A DNA stretch of 64,000 nt from JAIXWP01 sp964428835 (GTDB lineage: Bacteria > Bacteroidota > Bacteroidia > Flavobacteriales_D > Sanyastnellaceae). Below are positions 8,541 through 16,943 of the stretch, piece by piece. How positions within the stretch are numbered: position 1 is the stretch's first letter; each line of letters starts with the position of its first letter. Position numbers and translations under genes: made by a program. Under the pieces are notes generated by a model, which saw nothing but the letters and a program-made list of their open reading frames with translations, was not told where the DNA came from and made no database searches. The stretch covers positions 31,987 to 95,986 of the forward strand of contig CAYRZQ010000009.1 of NCBI GenBank assembly GCA_964428835.1. Reading direction: 5' to 3'.

Positions 8541-10334
8541 ATGAAAAAAATTTTTACCACATTAACGTTCATCATCAGCTTACTTTCACTTACTGCGCAG
8601 GAAATTCTCCCACGTGGATACTCCTCTCAAGAATTGGAAATGATAGCAAGAGGGCAAGTTCAGCTGCATCAAAATAGCAGAGCTATAGAGACACCTCCTC
8701 CATTTCCTAATCTCCGAAGCGCCGCTGAGTGGGAAGAAATACAAGCCCTTACAATTTCATGGACAGGATTTCCTGGAATCCTTAAACAAATAGTGGCGGC
8801 CGCTAGAACTCAAACCAGAGTGCTCATTCTTTCCGAAGATGTAGCTGAGACAGAAGACTACTTGCTCAGTTCAAATCTAGGTGGACCAGCCTTCGCTAAT
8901 CTAAATAATGTCACAATCATTCCTGGAGAATTCGATTCCATTTGGATGCGCGACTACGCAGCGAATACTGTTTATGGTAATGAAGTCGATGATCTAGTAA
9001 TGGTGGATTGGATCTATAATCGAATCACCCGTCCCAACGATAATGCTTCGCCTCAATACTTTGCAGACGAACTTGGAATCGATTTGTATGCCATGACTCA
9101 AAGTCCCGACGACTTGGTGAATACTGGCGGCAACTGGATGTCTGACGGATTTGGAACTGCAATGGCATCAGAGTTAATTCTTGAAGAAAATGAACCTGGC
9201 AATCCTTACGGTGTTACCGCTAAAACTGAAGAAGAAATTGACGCGCTCGTTCAAGAGTACCTAGGAATCGATAGGTATGTTAAAATGCCCACATTGCCAT
9301 ATGACGGCATTCATCATATCGATATGCACATGAAGCTATTGGATGAAGAAACCTTGTTAGTGGGAGAATATCCAGAAGGTATTTCAGATGGACCTCAAAT
9401 CAATGCGAACATCGAATATGTTCTGTCCAACTATATGTCAAAATGGGGAACACCTTATGAAGTCATCCGCATTCCAATGCCTCCAAGCGCAAGCGGATTG
9501 TGGCCGAGCTCTACACCCACCGCTGGATACTACAGAACCTATACAAATGCGACATTTGTAAATAATACAGTCATATTCCCAACCTATCGCGAAGAATACG
9601 ACACCACGGCATATCGCATTTGGGGCGAAGCCCTTCCTGGATATAATATTGTTGGTATCGATTCCGATAATCAAGAGGAACAAATCATTGCTCTAAGCGG
9701 AGCCATCCACTGTATCACGCACAGCATTGGCGTAAGCGATCCCCTTCTTATATCTCATCAGTCATTAGATGATACCGAAGACCAAGTGAATCCTTACACC
9801 GTTGATGCATACATGAAACACCGCACTGGAATAAGCAATGCGAAACTTTTTTGGAAAACAGATCTCGCTGATGAATATGTCGAAGTTGCAATGACATCCA
9901 TCGGCGATGATATCTATAGAGGATTCATTCCAGCCCAACCTGGAGGAACTACCGTTTACTATTACGTGCAAGGCACATCAGTATCAGGAAAAGTTCAAAA
10001 TAGACCAATGCCTGCACCTGCAGGATATTGGCATTTTAACGTAATTGGAAACGCCGTAAATATTGAGGAGAACAACACATTATCTTTTTCTCGTGTCTTC
10101 CCTAATCCAGCGGAAGCAATAACATGCATCGAGTTCAACAATCTGCATTCAGAGCAAGGCAGTGTTGAGTTGATTAATTCACTCGGGCAAACAGTAACTA
10201 CTATTTTCAATGGTACACTGCCGCTTGGAACACAAAAATATTTTATCAACGCGGCCCAGTTCCCCGCTGGATTGTATCACATTCGAGTGGCTACTAAAAC
10301 ATCTGTTGCAAGTACTCCTTTGATGATAAAGTGA
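8541..10334 (+). CDS. T9SS-exported agmatine/peptidyl-arginine deiminase family protein
   Basis: I place the start at the ATG at 8541 because it opens a proper signal peptide (MKKIFTTLTFIISLLSL, cleavage after TAQ); an upstream ATG at 8493 would put a polar stretch first. The 597-residue protein carries the guanidino-modifying-enzyme catalytic segments: WMRDYA (about 134), NTGGNWMSDG (about 193), GIHHIDMHMK (about 255) and the nucleophilic Cys391 in AIHCITHS. The family converts arginine-type guanidines to ureas (agmatine to N-carbamoylputrescine, or peptidyl-arginine to citrulline). The C-terminus (about 517-597: VFPNPAEAITCIEF, GLYHIRV) is a type A T9SS sorting domain, as in the Porphyromonas enzyme PPAD. 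The substrate cannot be decided from sequence. Confidence 0.9.
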   Translation: MKKIFTTLTFIISLLSLTAQEILPRGYSSQELEMIARGQVQLHQNSRAIETPPPFPNLRSAAEWEEIQALTISWTGFPGILKQIVAAARTQTRVLILSEDVAETEDYLLSSNLGGPAFANLNNVTIIPGEFDSIWMRDYAANTVYGNEVDDLVMVDWIYNRITRPNDNASPQYFADELGIDLYAMTQSPDDLVNTGGNWMSDGFGTAMASELILEENEPGNPYGVTAKTEEEIDALVQEYLGIDRYVKMPTLPYDGIHHIDMHMKLLDEETLLVGEYPEGISDGPQINANIEYVLSNYMSKWGTPYEVIRIPMPPSASGLWPSSTPTAGYYRTYTNATFVNNTVIFPTYREEYDTTAYRIWGEALPGYNIVGIDSDNQEEQIIALSGAIHCITHSIGVSDPLLISHQSLDDTEDQVNPYTVDAYMKHRTGISNAKLFWKTDLADEYVEVAMTSIGDDIYRGFIPAQPGGTTVYYYVQGTSVSGKVQNRPMPAPAGYWHFNVIGNAVNIEENNTLSFSRVFPNPAEAITCIEFNNLHSEQGSVELINSLGQTVTTIFNGTLPLGTQKYFINAAQFPAGLYHIRVATKTSVASTPLMIK

Positions 10335-10371
10335 TAATCTGATTACCAATCTCTACTAAATCTCCATCCAC

Positions 10372-12138
10372 GTGAAGAAATTAATTCCTGAAGAGGCGAT
10401 AGCAACCGCGACAAAACTTCCTAAGGATAATCCAATTATTCCGCTGCTTTCGCGTGTTGCCAAGATTGATAAAGTAAATGAACTTTATGATGATATATGC
10501 AAAGAAGAGGGCCTCAAAGCTATAGACCGACTTTTTGCAACATTGGATGTCGAAATTGAATTTGATAAAGAATTACTCGCGCACATTCCTAAAACAGGCC
10601 CTTTCATTGTCGTAGCAAATCACCCTTTTGGTGCGCTCGATGGTTTAGCACTTATAAAATTGATTGGTGAAGTAAGACCTGATTTTAAAGTGATGGCCAA
10701 TTTCCTTCTCCAAAATGTAGAGCCCATTAAAGATTATTTTCTCAGTGTAAATCCTTTCGAACAAATGAAAGGAGCTTATAACAATGTTTCTGGACTTAAG
10801 TCAGCGCTCCAGCATGTGGAAGCGGGCTTACCGCTGGGACTATTTCCCGCAGGAGAGGTTTCTACTTTTCAAGGTGACTTAAAAACGATTGCAGACCGTA
10901 AATGGCAAAACAGTGCCATAAAGATTATCAAAAAAGCGAAAGTGCCAGTAGTGCCCGTTTACTTTGACGGCGCAAACTCTCGCATTTTCCATCTTTTGGG
11001 ACTAATCCATCCAGGCTTGAGAACTCTTGCCTTGCCATCAGAAATGCTTAAGAAAAAAGGAAAGAGCATTCGGATGAAAATTGGAAAGCCCATCGCTGCA
11101 AAGGACTTGGAAATGTTTACCAATGTTGATCAGCTCGGCAGATATTTGCGCGCCAAGACGTATGCCCTCGGTAGCAGTTTCGATGTGCGCAGAGATTATT
11201 TTCGTCTCTTTCGCTTTCCAAAAAATTCGGATCCAATCATTGATGCAGTAGATTCTTCATTGATAAAAAAAGAAATCGATTCTATAGATTCTTTTAAAAC
11301 CTTGACGTATGATGTATTTGACTGCTATGTAGTAGGCAGCCAGTACATTCCAAATATTTTGAAGGAGATCGGTCGCTTAAGAGAAGTCACATTTAGGGCT
11401 GTTGGTGAAGGTACCAACAAGAGCATTGACCTGGATGAATACGATCTCTATTACGATCACTTGATTCTGTGGGATCGTGAGGCTCAGAAGATAGCAGGCG
11501 CTTACCGCATTGGAAATGGACCTGACATCGTTTCAAAATATGGTTCTAAAGGCCTTTACACTTCAAGCCTCTTCAGAATGTCACGAAAAATGAATCCGAT
11601 TCTATCGCAATCAATAGAGCTAGGGCGCTCATTTATCGTACAGGAATATCAAAAGCACCGCCTTTCGTTATTTTTATTGTGGAAGGGTATTTTGTTCTAC
11701 TTATTAGCCAATCCAAGATTCCGATACATCATAGGTCCAGTAAGTATTTCCAACAACTATCAAGAAGTTTCTAAGGAGCTTATCATTCAATTCATCGAGC
11801 GAAACTATTTTGACCATGAATTATCAAAATACGTTGAGCCACGCAATGCCTTTAGGCCAAAAACTAAAAATATTGATACCGCAGCCCTGTTGGAAGCGAG
11901 TGCCAGTGATATTAAGAAAATGGACAAAATAATCGCCGACATTGAGCCCAGTAGCTTTACTATGCCGGTGTTGTTAAAGAAATATTTACAGCAAAACGCT
12001 AAGATCCTTGCTTTCAACGCAGATCCTAAATTCAATAATGCGCTAGATGGCTTGATGTTGTTAGATTTGCAAAATCTCCCAACCGATACCGTCGAAACGT
12101 TGAAACGTGAAATGGTTGAAAGCACTCCTGTTCGATGA
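10372..12138 (+). CDS. olsF: OlsF-like bifunctional acyltransferase (PlsC-type plus GNAT-type domains)
   Basis: The 588-residue protein starts at a GTG. Its N-terminal half (about 60-260) is a PlsC-like acyltransferase with VVANHPFGALDG, equivalent to the His-Asp catalytic motif, and FPAGEVSTF. The second half (about 315-480) is the hemolysin/OlsB-type GNAT fold with LREVTFRAVGEG and ELGRSFIV. This two-domain fusion is that of OlsF, which makes ornithine (or glycine/serine-type) amino-acid lipids in Flavobacterium and Serratia: one domain N-acylates the amino acid, the other O-acylates the product. The choice of amino acid is not visible. The stop overlaps the next gene by 4 bases. Confidence 0.85.
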   Translation: MKKLIPEEAIATATKLPKDNPIIPLLSRVAKIDKVNELYDDICKEEGLKAIDRLFATLDVEIEFDKELLAHIPKTGPFIVVANHPFGALDGLALIKLIGEVRPDFKVMANFLLQNVEPIKDYFLSVNPFEQMKGAYNNVSGLKSALQHVEAGLPLGLFPAGEVSTFQGDLKTIADRKWQNSAIKIIKKAKVPVVPVYFDGANSRIFHLLGLIHPGLRTLALPSEMLKKKGKSIRMKIGKPIAAKDLEMFTNVDQLGRYLRAKTYALGSSFDVRRDYFRLFRFPKNSDPIIDAVDSSLIKKEIDSIDSFKTLTYDVFDCYVVGSQYIPNILKEIGRLREVTFRAVGEGTNKSIDLDEYDLYYDHLILWDREAQKIAGAYRIGNGPDIVSKYGSKGLYTSSLFRMSRKMNPILSQSIELGRSFIVQEYQKHRLSLFLLWKGILFYLLANPRFRYIIGPVSISNNYQEVSKELIIQFIERNYFDHELSKYVEPRNAFRPKTKNIDTAALLEASASDIKKMDKIIADIEPSSFTMPVLLKKYLQQNAKILAFNADPKFNNALDGLMLLDLQNLPTDTVETLKREMVESTPVR

Positions 12139-13136
12139 AGAATATTAGTAGAAGAAATTTTATAACCAAGTCAACGGCAACAGCTGCTGCTGCCACCTTG
12201 GGACTTTCATTTATTAAAAGTGAAAACCGAATAGACACTCGGTTTGGCAAAGGTAAAATTTTCAAGGGCGGTATTGCTTTATCTACATGGGATGCGGGCG
12301 TTGAGGCCAACGATGCCGCAATTAAAACCATGAAGAATGGAGGCAAGGCGATAGATATGGCTGAAGAAGGGGTAAAAGTGATTGAAGCAGATTTTCGCAA
12401 TCTTTCAGTTGGCCTCGGCGGTCTCCCTGACAGAGAGGGAAGTACCACTTTGGATGCATGTATTATGGATAGCATCGGCCGCGCTGGATCAGTTTGTTTT
12501 CTCGAAAAAATAAAGCACCCAGTTACTGTAGCTCGCATGGTGATGGAGCGCACACCTCACGTAATGCTTGTAGGAGAAGGAGCTCAAAAGTTTGCACTTT
12601 CTCAGGGCATGCCTCTCGACGAATTCAAAAGTGAAGAAGCTGTCAAAGCTTACAAAGAGTGGCTCATTAAAAGCGAGTACAAGCCCATTATCAATATTGA
12701 AAATCATGACACAATTGGCATGGTAACAATGGATACTCAAGGCGACCTCGCTGGATCATGCACCACAAGTGGACTTGCATATAAAATGCGCGGTCGTGTA
12801 GGCGATAGTCCAATTATCGGTTCTGGTCTTTATGTGGACAATGCAGTAGGAGCTGCCACGGGCACGGGGTTGGGAGAAACTGTTCTTCGATCTTGCAGTG
12901 CCTTCCTTATTGTAGAATTGATGAGACAAGGGATGCACCCTCAAAAAGCCTGTGAAGAGGCTGTAAAGCGTGTACGAGACATTAACTCCTTCATGAAAGA
13001 AGAATTTCAAGTGGGGCTCTTGGCCGTCAACAAAAAAGGTGAAATAGGAGCGTTCGCCCTTCGAGAAGGTTTCACTTATGCTCTCGCAAAAAATGGCGAG
13101 AATAAGATTTATAAATCAGACTTCTTGATCAAATAA
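12135..13136 (+). CDS. N4-(beta-N-acetylglucosaminyl)-L-asparaginase (glycosylasparaginase), exported
   Basis: This 333-residue Ntn-hydrolase has a twin-arginine-type leader (SRRNFITKSTATAAAA). The self-processing site is visible as NHDTIGMV, where Thr193 becomes the new N-terminal nucleophile after cleavage into alpha and beta chains. GLGGLPDREG and GSGLYVDNAVGAATGTG are family motifs for substrate binding. The enzyme splits GlcNAc-asparagine from degraded glycoproteins and probably acts in the periplasm. It overlaps the OlsF-like gene by 4 bases, an operon link with no obvious biochemical logic. It ends 1 base from the convergent receiver-like gene. Confidence 0.92.
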   Translation: MKNISRRNFITKSTATAAAATLGLSFIKSENRIDTRFGKGKIFKGGIALSTWDAGVEANDAAIKTMKNGGKAIDMAEEGVKVIEADFRNLSVGLGGLPDREGSTTLDACIMDSIGRAGSVCFLEKIKHPVTVARMVMERTPHVMLVGEGAQKFALSQGMPLDEFKSEEAVKAYKEWLIKSEYKPIINIENHDTIGMVTMDTQGDLAGSCTTSGLAYKMRGRVGDSPIIGSGLYVDNAVGAATGTGLGETVLRSCSAFLIVELMRQGMHPQKACEEAVKRVRDINSFMKEEFQVGLLAVNKKGEIGAFALREGFTYALAKNGENKIYKSDFLIK

Positions 13137-13137
13137 C

Positions 13138-13476
13138 TTATTTGAACACCGATTCTACCTCTGAAAGGATGGTAGCAGGTCCTCCAAAGTGATCCAACAA
13201 TTTAGAAGCAGGATGTTGTCGATCAAGCACCTCTTTGAGCGCGATACGATCATGCGGATCCACAGCACCCGCAACGAATAACAAATCACATGGATTTGCT
13301 TCCAAATACATGCGTGCCATTTCTACCTCGGTAAAGCCTTTCACAGCGTACCCGGCCTTCTCAAGAGTATTTTGGGTATTCTTGATAATGTAATCATGTT
13401 TTCCAAAAACAACAATCTGTTTCGTAGTGCTTGACGAAACTTCCATTTCATTGTTTTCTTTAACCTCTTCTTCCAT
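13138..13476 (-). CDS. Small degenerate receiver-like protein, function unknown
   Basis: The 112-residue protein has an acidic N-terminal tail (about 1-18) and then a CheY-like alternation of strands and helices: QIVVFGKHDYIIKNTQNTLEKAGY, then VEMARMYLEANPCDLLFVAGAVDP. Where receivers carry the phosphorylated Asp (DLLFLD) this protein has FVAGAVD, so the usual phosphoacceptor is missing. The C-terminus has an unusual conserved-looking DHFGGPATILSEV. I cannot assign a function; a phosphorylation-independent pseudo-receiver is my inference. It is divergent from the UbiA gene, with a good TACTTTTG promoter box 23 bases upstream of the ATG. Confidence 0.75.
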   Translation of the reverse strand: MEEEVKENNEMEVSSSTTKQIVVFGKHDYIIKNTQNTLEKAGYAVKGFTEVEMARMYLEANPCDLLFVAGAVDPHDRIALKEVLDRQHPASKLLDHFGGPATILSEVESVFK

Positions 13477-13498
13477 ATTTTTATCAAATCAAGGGTCA

Positions 13499-13506
13499 CA
13501 AAAGTA
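13499..13506 (-). promoter_or_regulatory. Candidate -7 promoter box for the receiver-like gene
   Basis: On the minus strand this reads TACTTTTG, a full TAnnTTTG match, in the 48-base divergent region between the receiver-like gene and the UbiA gene. Confidence 0.5.
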
Positions 13507-13524
13507 AACGACCTTTGTCGATAT

Positions 13525-14529
13525 TTGCCACGAAAGATTTCAACCATAGCATTTTTGATATCATTAATTCACATAATCAAGCTAATGCGCCCTGTCAACC
13601 TGTTGATAGTGGCAGCAACCATGTATGTTTTGCGGCATTTTTTAATCGCTCCATACATTGACTCTCAATGCCTTGGAATGAAACTCCGACTATCAGAGTT
13701 TGACTTCTTCCTTTCGGTATTAGTTGTGGTGCTTCTCACAGCTGCGGGCAACATCATTAACGACTACTTCGATATAAAAGTGGATTTAATCAACAAACCC
13801 GATCGCGTGGTGGTAGGTAAGACCGTAAAACGAAGGGTGGCGATGGTCCTTCATCAGTCGTTCAATATTGTTGGTGTATTAATCTCTCTTTATTTATCAT
13901 TTAAGTACAAAGTATGGTGGCCTGTGTTGATACCCGTCTCCATCGCGACGCTATTATGGTTTTACAGTCCTATATTCAAAAAACAAGTATTTAGCGGCAA
14001 TCTTGTAGTGGCATTATGCGTGAGCTTTGTTCCAATTTGGGCTGGAGCGTATGAAATACCTTTAATTATAAAGTACTACGTAGATATACATCAGAATGCA
14101 GCTCTCCTCCATACAAATCTTTGGATTATCATCGGGGCGTATGCAATTTTTGCATTCCTCCTATCCTTATCACGCGAGGCACTGAAGGATCTTGAAGATT
14201 TAAATGGTGATAAAGTTGGACAATACCACACCATGCCCATTGTAAAAGGTGAGAGCTTTACAAGAAATTATGCGGCCTTCATGATGTTGCTTTGCCTCGG
14301 CGCTGTTTCCTTCGCCTTCTTCCGCGTCGGCCTCCACCCCAGCACCGATGTCAATGCCGCCATCACCCTCTCAGCTTGCGTTCTGCTTCCAGGCGTCCTT
14401 ACAATTCTTCTATCACTCTTCGCTAGAAAAAAATCACACTACACTATCGCCAGTCTATTGGCAAAAACAACAATGGCCGGCGGATTGGTGCTCTGCGTTT
14501 TAGCAGGAAATTATCTCTGGTCCTGTTAG
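13525..14529 (+). CDS. UbiA-family prenyltransferase (geranylgeranylglycerol-phosphate geranylgeranyltransferase-like)
   Basis: The 334-residue membrane protein has about eight or nine helices and the two Asp-rich motifs of UbiA enzymes: NDYFDIKVDLINKPDR (about 85-100) and REALKDLEDLNGDKVG (about 217-232). The second motif in this form is typical of the Bacteroidota group annotated as transferring geranylgeranyl to geranylgeranylglycerol phosphate; a role in quinone or heme biosynthesis is the alternative. The start is uncertain: the frame opens with TTG at 13525, another TTG lies at 13555 and the first ATG at 13585 would remove part of helix 1. It overlaps the convergent MFS gene by 4 bases. 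Confidence 0.85.
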   Translation: MPRKISTIAFLISLIHIIKLMRPVNLLIVAATMYVLRHFLIAPYIDSQCLGMKLRLSEFDFFLSVLVVVLLTAAGNIINDYFDIKVDLINKPDRVVVGKTVKRRVAMVLHQSFNIVGVLISLYLSFKYKVWWPVLIPVSIATLLWFYSPIFKKQVFSGNLVVALCVSFVPIWAGAYEIPLIIKYYVDIHQNAALLHTNLWIIIGAYAIFAFLLSLSREALKDLEDLNGDKVGQYHTMPIVKGESFTRNYAAFMMLLCLGAVSFAFFRVGLHPSTDVNAAITLSACVLLPGVLTILLSLFARKKSHYTIASLLAKTTMAGGLVLCVLAGNYLWSC

Positions 14530-15869
14530 ACTTTAAAGACCTTATTCTCTACTTCAATTTCTTTCTTGGGAACAAATAATATTAAGATGTAACCCAAAAC
14601 AAAGAAGGTAATCAATGCAAGGATACTCGCGCGCATGCTGCCAGCAAAGCCTTCCAAAAAACCAAACGATAACAAACCGATAATCAATCCCACTTTTTCT
14701 GTCACATCATAAAATGAAAAGTAAGAAGCATGATCATCCGTCTCAGGCAAGAACTTGGAATAGGTGCTTCGTGCCAGAGATTGCGTGCCACCCATTACAA
14801 AACCAATACAGCCCGCTGCCACATAAAATGTAATAGGAGTTGTCACAATTGCATAAGCATACAAACAAACCAATGCCCAAAAAACAAGCGCAATTTTTAG
14901 AGTCAAAAGATTCGAGAGTTTGCGTGACAAGTAGCTAAAGAAATAAGCTCCGGGGATCGCAATCAATTGAACTAAAATAACAGCAACAATCAATTGCCCC
15001 GACTCCAACCCACGCACCAATTCTCCCGCCTCATTGTATTGATAAACTTCTTTTGTTCCAAACAAAGAAGCCATTTGCATAATGGTCTGTACGCCCATAC
15101 TGAAAACAAAAAAGGCAATCAGGTAGCGACGAAGACGCTTGGTTTCATTCATATCATTCCACACGCCTCTCAACTCTTTAAATCCTTTTTTCAATACACC
15201 TTTTTCGCGCTTCATACCGGTAGGTTGATCTCTCAAATGATAAAAGGTAATTTGAGCAAATCCTATCCACCAAATACCGACAGAAATGAAAGCATACTTC
15301 GCTGGCATACCAAAACCTTGAATTGCGATAAGATTCAAAACCAAGAGAATGATGCTTCCTAAATATCCCATACTATAGCCCTTTGCAGAAAGTTTATCCT
15401 GATCCTGAGGCTCGGCCAATTCTGGCAAAAATGAATTACTGAAAGCATAGCTTACCCAAAAACCTACACATGCAAAGACAACACTCAGCATGCTCAATTC
15501 AAAATGCTCCATATTAAAAAAATACATCGATGCACAAGCGAAGCTGCCGATATAACAAAACATCTGCATAAAAAATCGCTTTCTGCCAAGATAATCGGCC
15601 AAACCGGATAGCATCGGAGAGACGATACAGACAATGGCCATTCCTAGCGCAAGAGCATACGATAAGACTTCTGTATTCTTAAACACATGACCAAAGAGCA
15701 AAACATCATCAATTGCTGACTTTCCTTCGAACTGATACTTTTCTGTAACGGCACTATAAAAAATAGGGAATATCGCTGTACCAATGACAAGATTATATGT
15801 CGAGTTAGCCCAATCATACATCGTCCATGCAGTTTGAGCTTTTTTGTTTCCTAAAAGTGTGTTCGCCAC
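14526..15869 (-). CDS. MFS transporter of the UMF1 (Atg22-like) family
   Basis: The 447-residue protein starts at GTG and contains about 12 membrane helices. AWTMYDWANSTYNLVI near the N-terminus is the hallmark of the UMF1/Atg22-like branch of the major facilitator superfamily, and LADYLGRKRFFM is the loop 2-3 MFS signature. QSLARSTYSKFLPE in the second half is also typical. Fungal relatives export amino acids from vacuoles; the bacterial substrate is unknown. It is a single gene, tail to tail with the UbiA gene. Confidence 0.9.
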   Translation of the reverse strand: MANTLLGNKKAQTAWTMYDWANSTYNLVIGTAIFPIFYSAVTEKYQFEGKSAIDDVLLFGHVFKNTEVLSYALALGMAIVCIVSPMLSGLADYLGRKRFFMQMFCYIGSFACASMYFFNMEHFELSMLSVVFACVGFWVSYAFSNSFLPELAEPQDQDKLSAKGYSMGYLGSIILLVLNLIAIQGFGMPAKYAFISVGIWWIGFAQITFYHLRDQPTGMKREKGVLKKGFKELRGVWNDMNETKRLRRYLIAFFVFSMGVQTIMQMASLFGTKEVYQYNEAGELVRGLESGQLIVAVILVQLIAIPGAYFFSYLSRKLSNLLTLKIALVFWALVCLYAYAIVTTPITFYVAAGCIGFVMGGTQSLARSTYSKFLPETDDHASYFSFYDVTEKVGLIIGLLSFGFLEGFAGSMRASILALITFFVLGYILILFVPKKEIEVENKVFKV

Positions 15870-15908
15870 AATAATTTGGATTTAGTATTGGGCGAATGTA
15901 ATATTTTT

Positions 15909-16853
15909 TTAGCGCTTTGATCCAATACCAAATCCTAATGTGGCTTGAAAAATAGATTCATTTCCTTGAGACAAACCAGGCAGCGGACAGCGCATCGCCT
16001 CTATATTCAGAAAAGAATAATTCAAATATTTTGCATTATCTTTTCTTGAAAAAATTCTCAACCCTATTCTAAAGCCAAAATTATCTTTCCAAAGTCCCTC
16101 CTCAATTTCATCTACATCCTCCATTTCTTCAATAGTTACAAGCTGCTGCTGACTTCCATTTACATTTCGATACTCCTCAGTTCTTTTCAAAACTACCCAG
16201 TCATTATTGGTGTTGTATAGAAAATGCAAGTAAATGCGATGCGACACATTCTTAACAACGTCTTTGCCCTTTGGGCGGTTTACAAAATCAACATTCCAAA
16301 CATAACTAAGCCCGAGATGGGTATTTAATACAGACTTATTGGAAAGAAATAATCTCTCCGTAACCGAATTTCCCAAACCAGGAAGCGCGCTTGGTCTTGT
16401 AATTACGGATATATCCTCGCTAAGAGCGGATTGAAAATAATTCAATCCACCATCTATTAGAATTCGGTAGATATATTTCTTTTGGTCATAGAAATCCTCA
16501 TTGACCTTTGCTTCGTCGGTATACTCGTCCAAATAGCTTGATTTTTCAAATGTCCAAGGCACTGTGCTGGCACCCAATCTGGCCTCAATAGTCGCCTGAG
16601 CTTCATCTTTTATGTATTCATTTCTATTTCTTTCAAAATCAAACTGTCTTGTAAGGGGTAAATTCACCATACTTTCAATTACCAATCGATTTTCAACTAT
16701 CACCTGAGCATCAAAACGATTGACCACTGTGGGATTCCGCGCAGCTATAACGCCTGGTTGTATCAACCCGACATTCCACTCAATTCCCGACTCTCCTTGC
16801 CCCCATAGTCGAGCGCTTGAAAGAATAAGGCTTATCAAAAAAACTTTTTTCAT
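15909..16853 (-). CDS. Predicted outer-membrane beta-barrel protein, function unknown
   Basis: I start at the ATG at 16853, which opens a signal peptide (MKKVFLISLILSSARLWGQ); an in-frame ATG at 16889 would add 12 residues before it. The mature part alternates short amphipathic strands with charged turns (for example NTHLGLSYVWNVDFVNRP, HRIYLHFLYNTNNDW, GFRIGLRIFSRKDN) and ends with an aromatic/basic strand (FQATLGFGIGSKR), the look of a small beta-barrel. No family is recognised. It is divergent from lhgO with about 90 bases between them. Confidence 0.7.
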   Translation of the reverse strand: MKKVFLISLILSSARLWGQGESGIEWNVGLIQPGVIAARNPTVVNRFDAQVIVENRLVIESMVNLPLTRQFDFERNRNEYIKDEAQATIEARLGASTVPWTFEKSSYLDEYTDEAKVNEDFYDQKKYIYRILIDGGLNYFQSALSEDISVITRPSALPGLGNSVTERLFLSNKSVLNTHLGLSYVWNVDFVNRPKGKDVVKNVSHRIYLHFLYNTNNDWVVLKRTEEYRNVNGSQQQLVTIEEMEDVDEIEEGLWKDNFGFRIGLRIFSRKDNAKYLNYSFLNIEAMRCPLPGLSQGNESIFQATLGFGIGSKR

Positions 16854-16943
16854 AACGTGAGAGGCATTAAAGGAAAAAAACTGAGGCAATCAAAGGTAAT
16901 GTCTAAGTCGTTCACACATTATCTTCGTGCAAAATTTTAAGAC

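Noticed and set aside
13525..13584. ATG at 13585 as the start of the UbiA gene
   Set aside because: It would begin in the middle of the first membrane helix; one of the upstream TTG codons (13525 or 13555) is more likely.
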